A DNA stretch of 6,222 nucleotides from an uncultured Eubacteriales bacterium. GTDB lineage: Bacteria > Bacillota > Clostridia > Oscillospirales > CAG-272. This document shows, in pieces, positions 5,997 through 6,222 of the stretch (its first letter is position 1; every line of letters begins with the position of its first letter). The notes under the pieces are model-generated. The model ran no database searches and was not told the DNA's origin. It worked only from the letters and a program-made list of their open reading frames with translations. Both the position numbers and the translations under genes were made by a program. The DNA lies in NCBI GenBank assembly GCA_900547565.1, contig URHI01000111.1:1-6222 (forward strand), given 5' to 3'.

Positions 5997-6036
5997 AAAT
6001 CCCGTTGGCAAACACAGCCAACGGGATTTTCATTTT
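5997..6036. terminator. Convergent terminator between hrb and the GNAT gene
   Basis: AAATCCCGTTGGC (5997-6009) and GCCAACGGGATTT (6017-6029) form a 13-bp perfect stem around a seven-base AAACACA loop. On the + strand a T-rich tail follows (TTTT at 6027-6030, TTTT again at 6033-6036). On the - strand the tail is poorer in T. It therefore fits termination of hrb best and may also serve the opposite gene. The 146 bases between hrb and this hairpin show no gene or clear signal. Confidence 0.8.
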
Positions 6037-6070
6037 ATACGTATTAATTTCGGATAACGAGCATCTCGCC

Positions 6071-6222
6071 TTACAGTATTTTCTGCATGTAACAGAGCTT
6101 TACCAATGATCCGTCTCTGAGTTTGAAGGCATTGGGACGCTCACTGACTATTCTGAATCCGAATTTTTCATAAAGAGCCCTTGCACGCTCATTCCCCTCA
6201 ACGAATTCAAGCTCAACGATTT
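6071..6222 (-). CDS. GNAT-family N-acetyltransferase, C-terminal part only
   Basis: The gene is read from the - strand and enters the window at base 6222, leaving the last 49 residues before TAA (complement of 6071-6073). The visible part begins IVELEFVEGNERARALYEKF, continues GFRIVSERPNAF, and ends LCYMQKIL. The N-x-x-A-x-x-L-Y-E-K-F-G-F pattern is the classic last conserved motif of GNAT acetyltransferases, where an asparagine and a tyrosine lie near acetyl-CoA and the beta-alpha-beta end of the fold. Such enzymes transfer an acetyl group from acetyl-CoA to an amine; the substrate cannot be inferred from this fragment. It is transcribed towards hrb and shares the hairpin at 5997-6036. Confidence 0.85.
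   Translation of the reverse strand, partial: IVELEFVEGNERARALYEKFGFRIVSERPNAFKLRDGSLVKLCYMQKIL

Overview
The codon use, strong AGGAGG-type ribosome binding sites, sigma-A-like promoters and gene families point to a low-to-medium GC Gram-positive of the class Clostridia, most likely a Ruminococcus-like (Oscillospiraceae) gut or rumen anaerobe. The species cannot be read from the window. There is one accessory region on the left (about 1-2126) and a stretch of chromosomal-looking single genes on the right (about 2127-6222).

The left region is a broken remnant of an integrative mobilizable or conjugative element. A GC-rich segment with a small hairpin and a perfect 26-bp palindrome (66-91) precedes a TTG-initiated mobC-like reading frame. 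After about 28 codons that frame runs straight into the extreme C-terminal coding part of a relaxase, in another frame. The rest of mobC and nearly all of the relaxase catalytic region therefore seem to be deleted. The relaxase frame stays open to 1728, through a Gly/Arg/Asp-rich linker and then about five Sel1 repeats. Nested entirely inside it, in the +1 frame, is a complete 184-residue gene (341-895) for a coiled-coil protein with a C-terminal membrane anchor. Downstream are a TTG-started leader ORF of 29 codons (1750-1839) that overlaps an 85-residue conserved-looking small protein (1830-2087), then a strong intrinsic terminator (2095-2126).

The right region holds four unrelated genes. 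First is an ECF-type sigma factor with a roughly 360-residue C-terminal extension (2264-3811), with its own extended -10 promoter. Next is a full-length CapF-type bifunctional sugar-nucleotide reductase (3942-5141), whose promoter lies just after the sigma gene's terminator. Then comes a flavin reductase-rubredoxin fusion of the Hrb type (5224-5850). The last is the 3' end of a GNAT acetyltransferase on the opposite strand (6071-6222), separated from hrb by a convergent hairpin terminator (5997-6036).

The most interesting structure is the dual-coded 555-nt segment at 341-895. It resembles the RSF1010/ColE1 arrangement, in which a small membrane-associated mobilization gene lies inside the relaxase gene in another frame, but here it sits in a Clostridia-type relaxase-Sel1 fusion. 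The catalytic half has been lost while the nested gene is intact. No complete novel defence or catalytic system is visible in the window.
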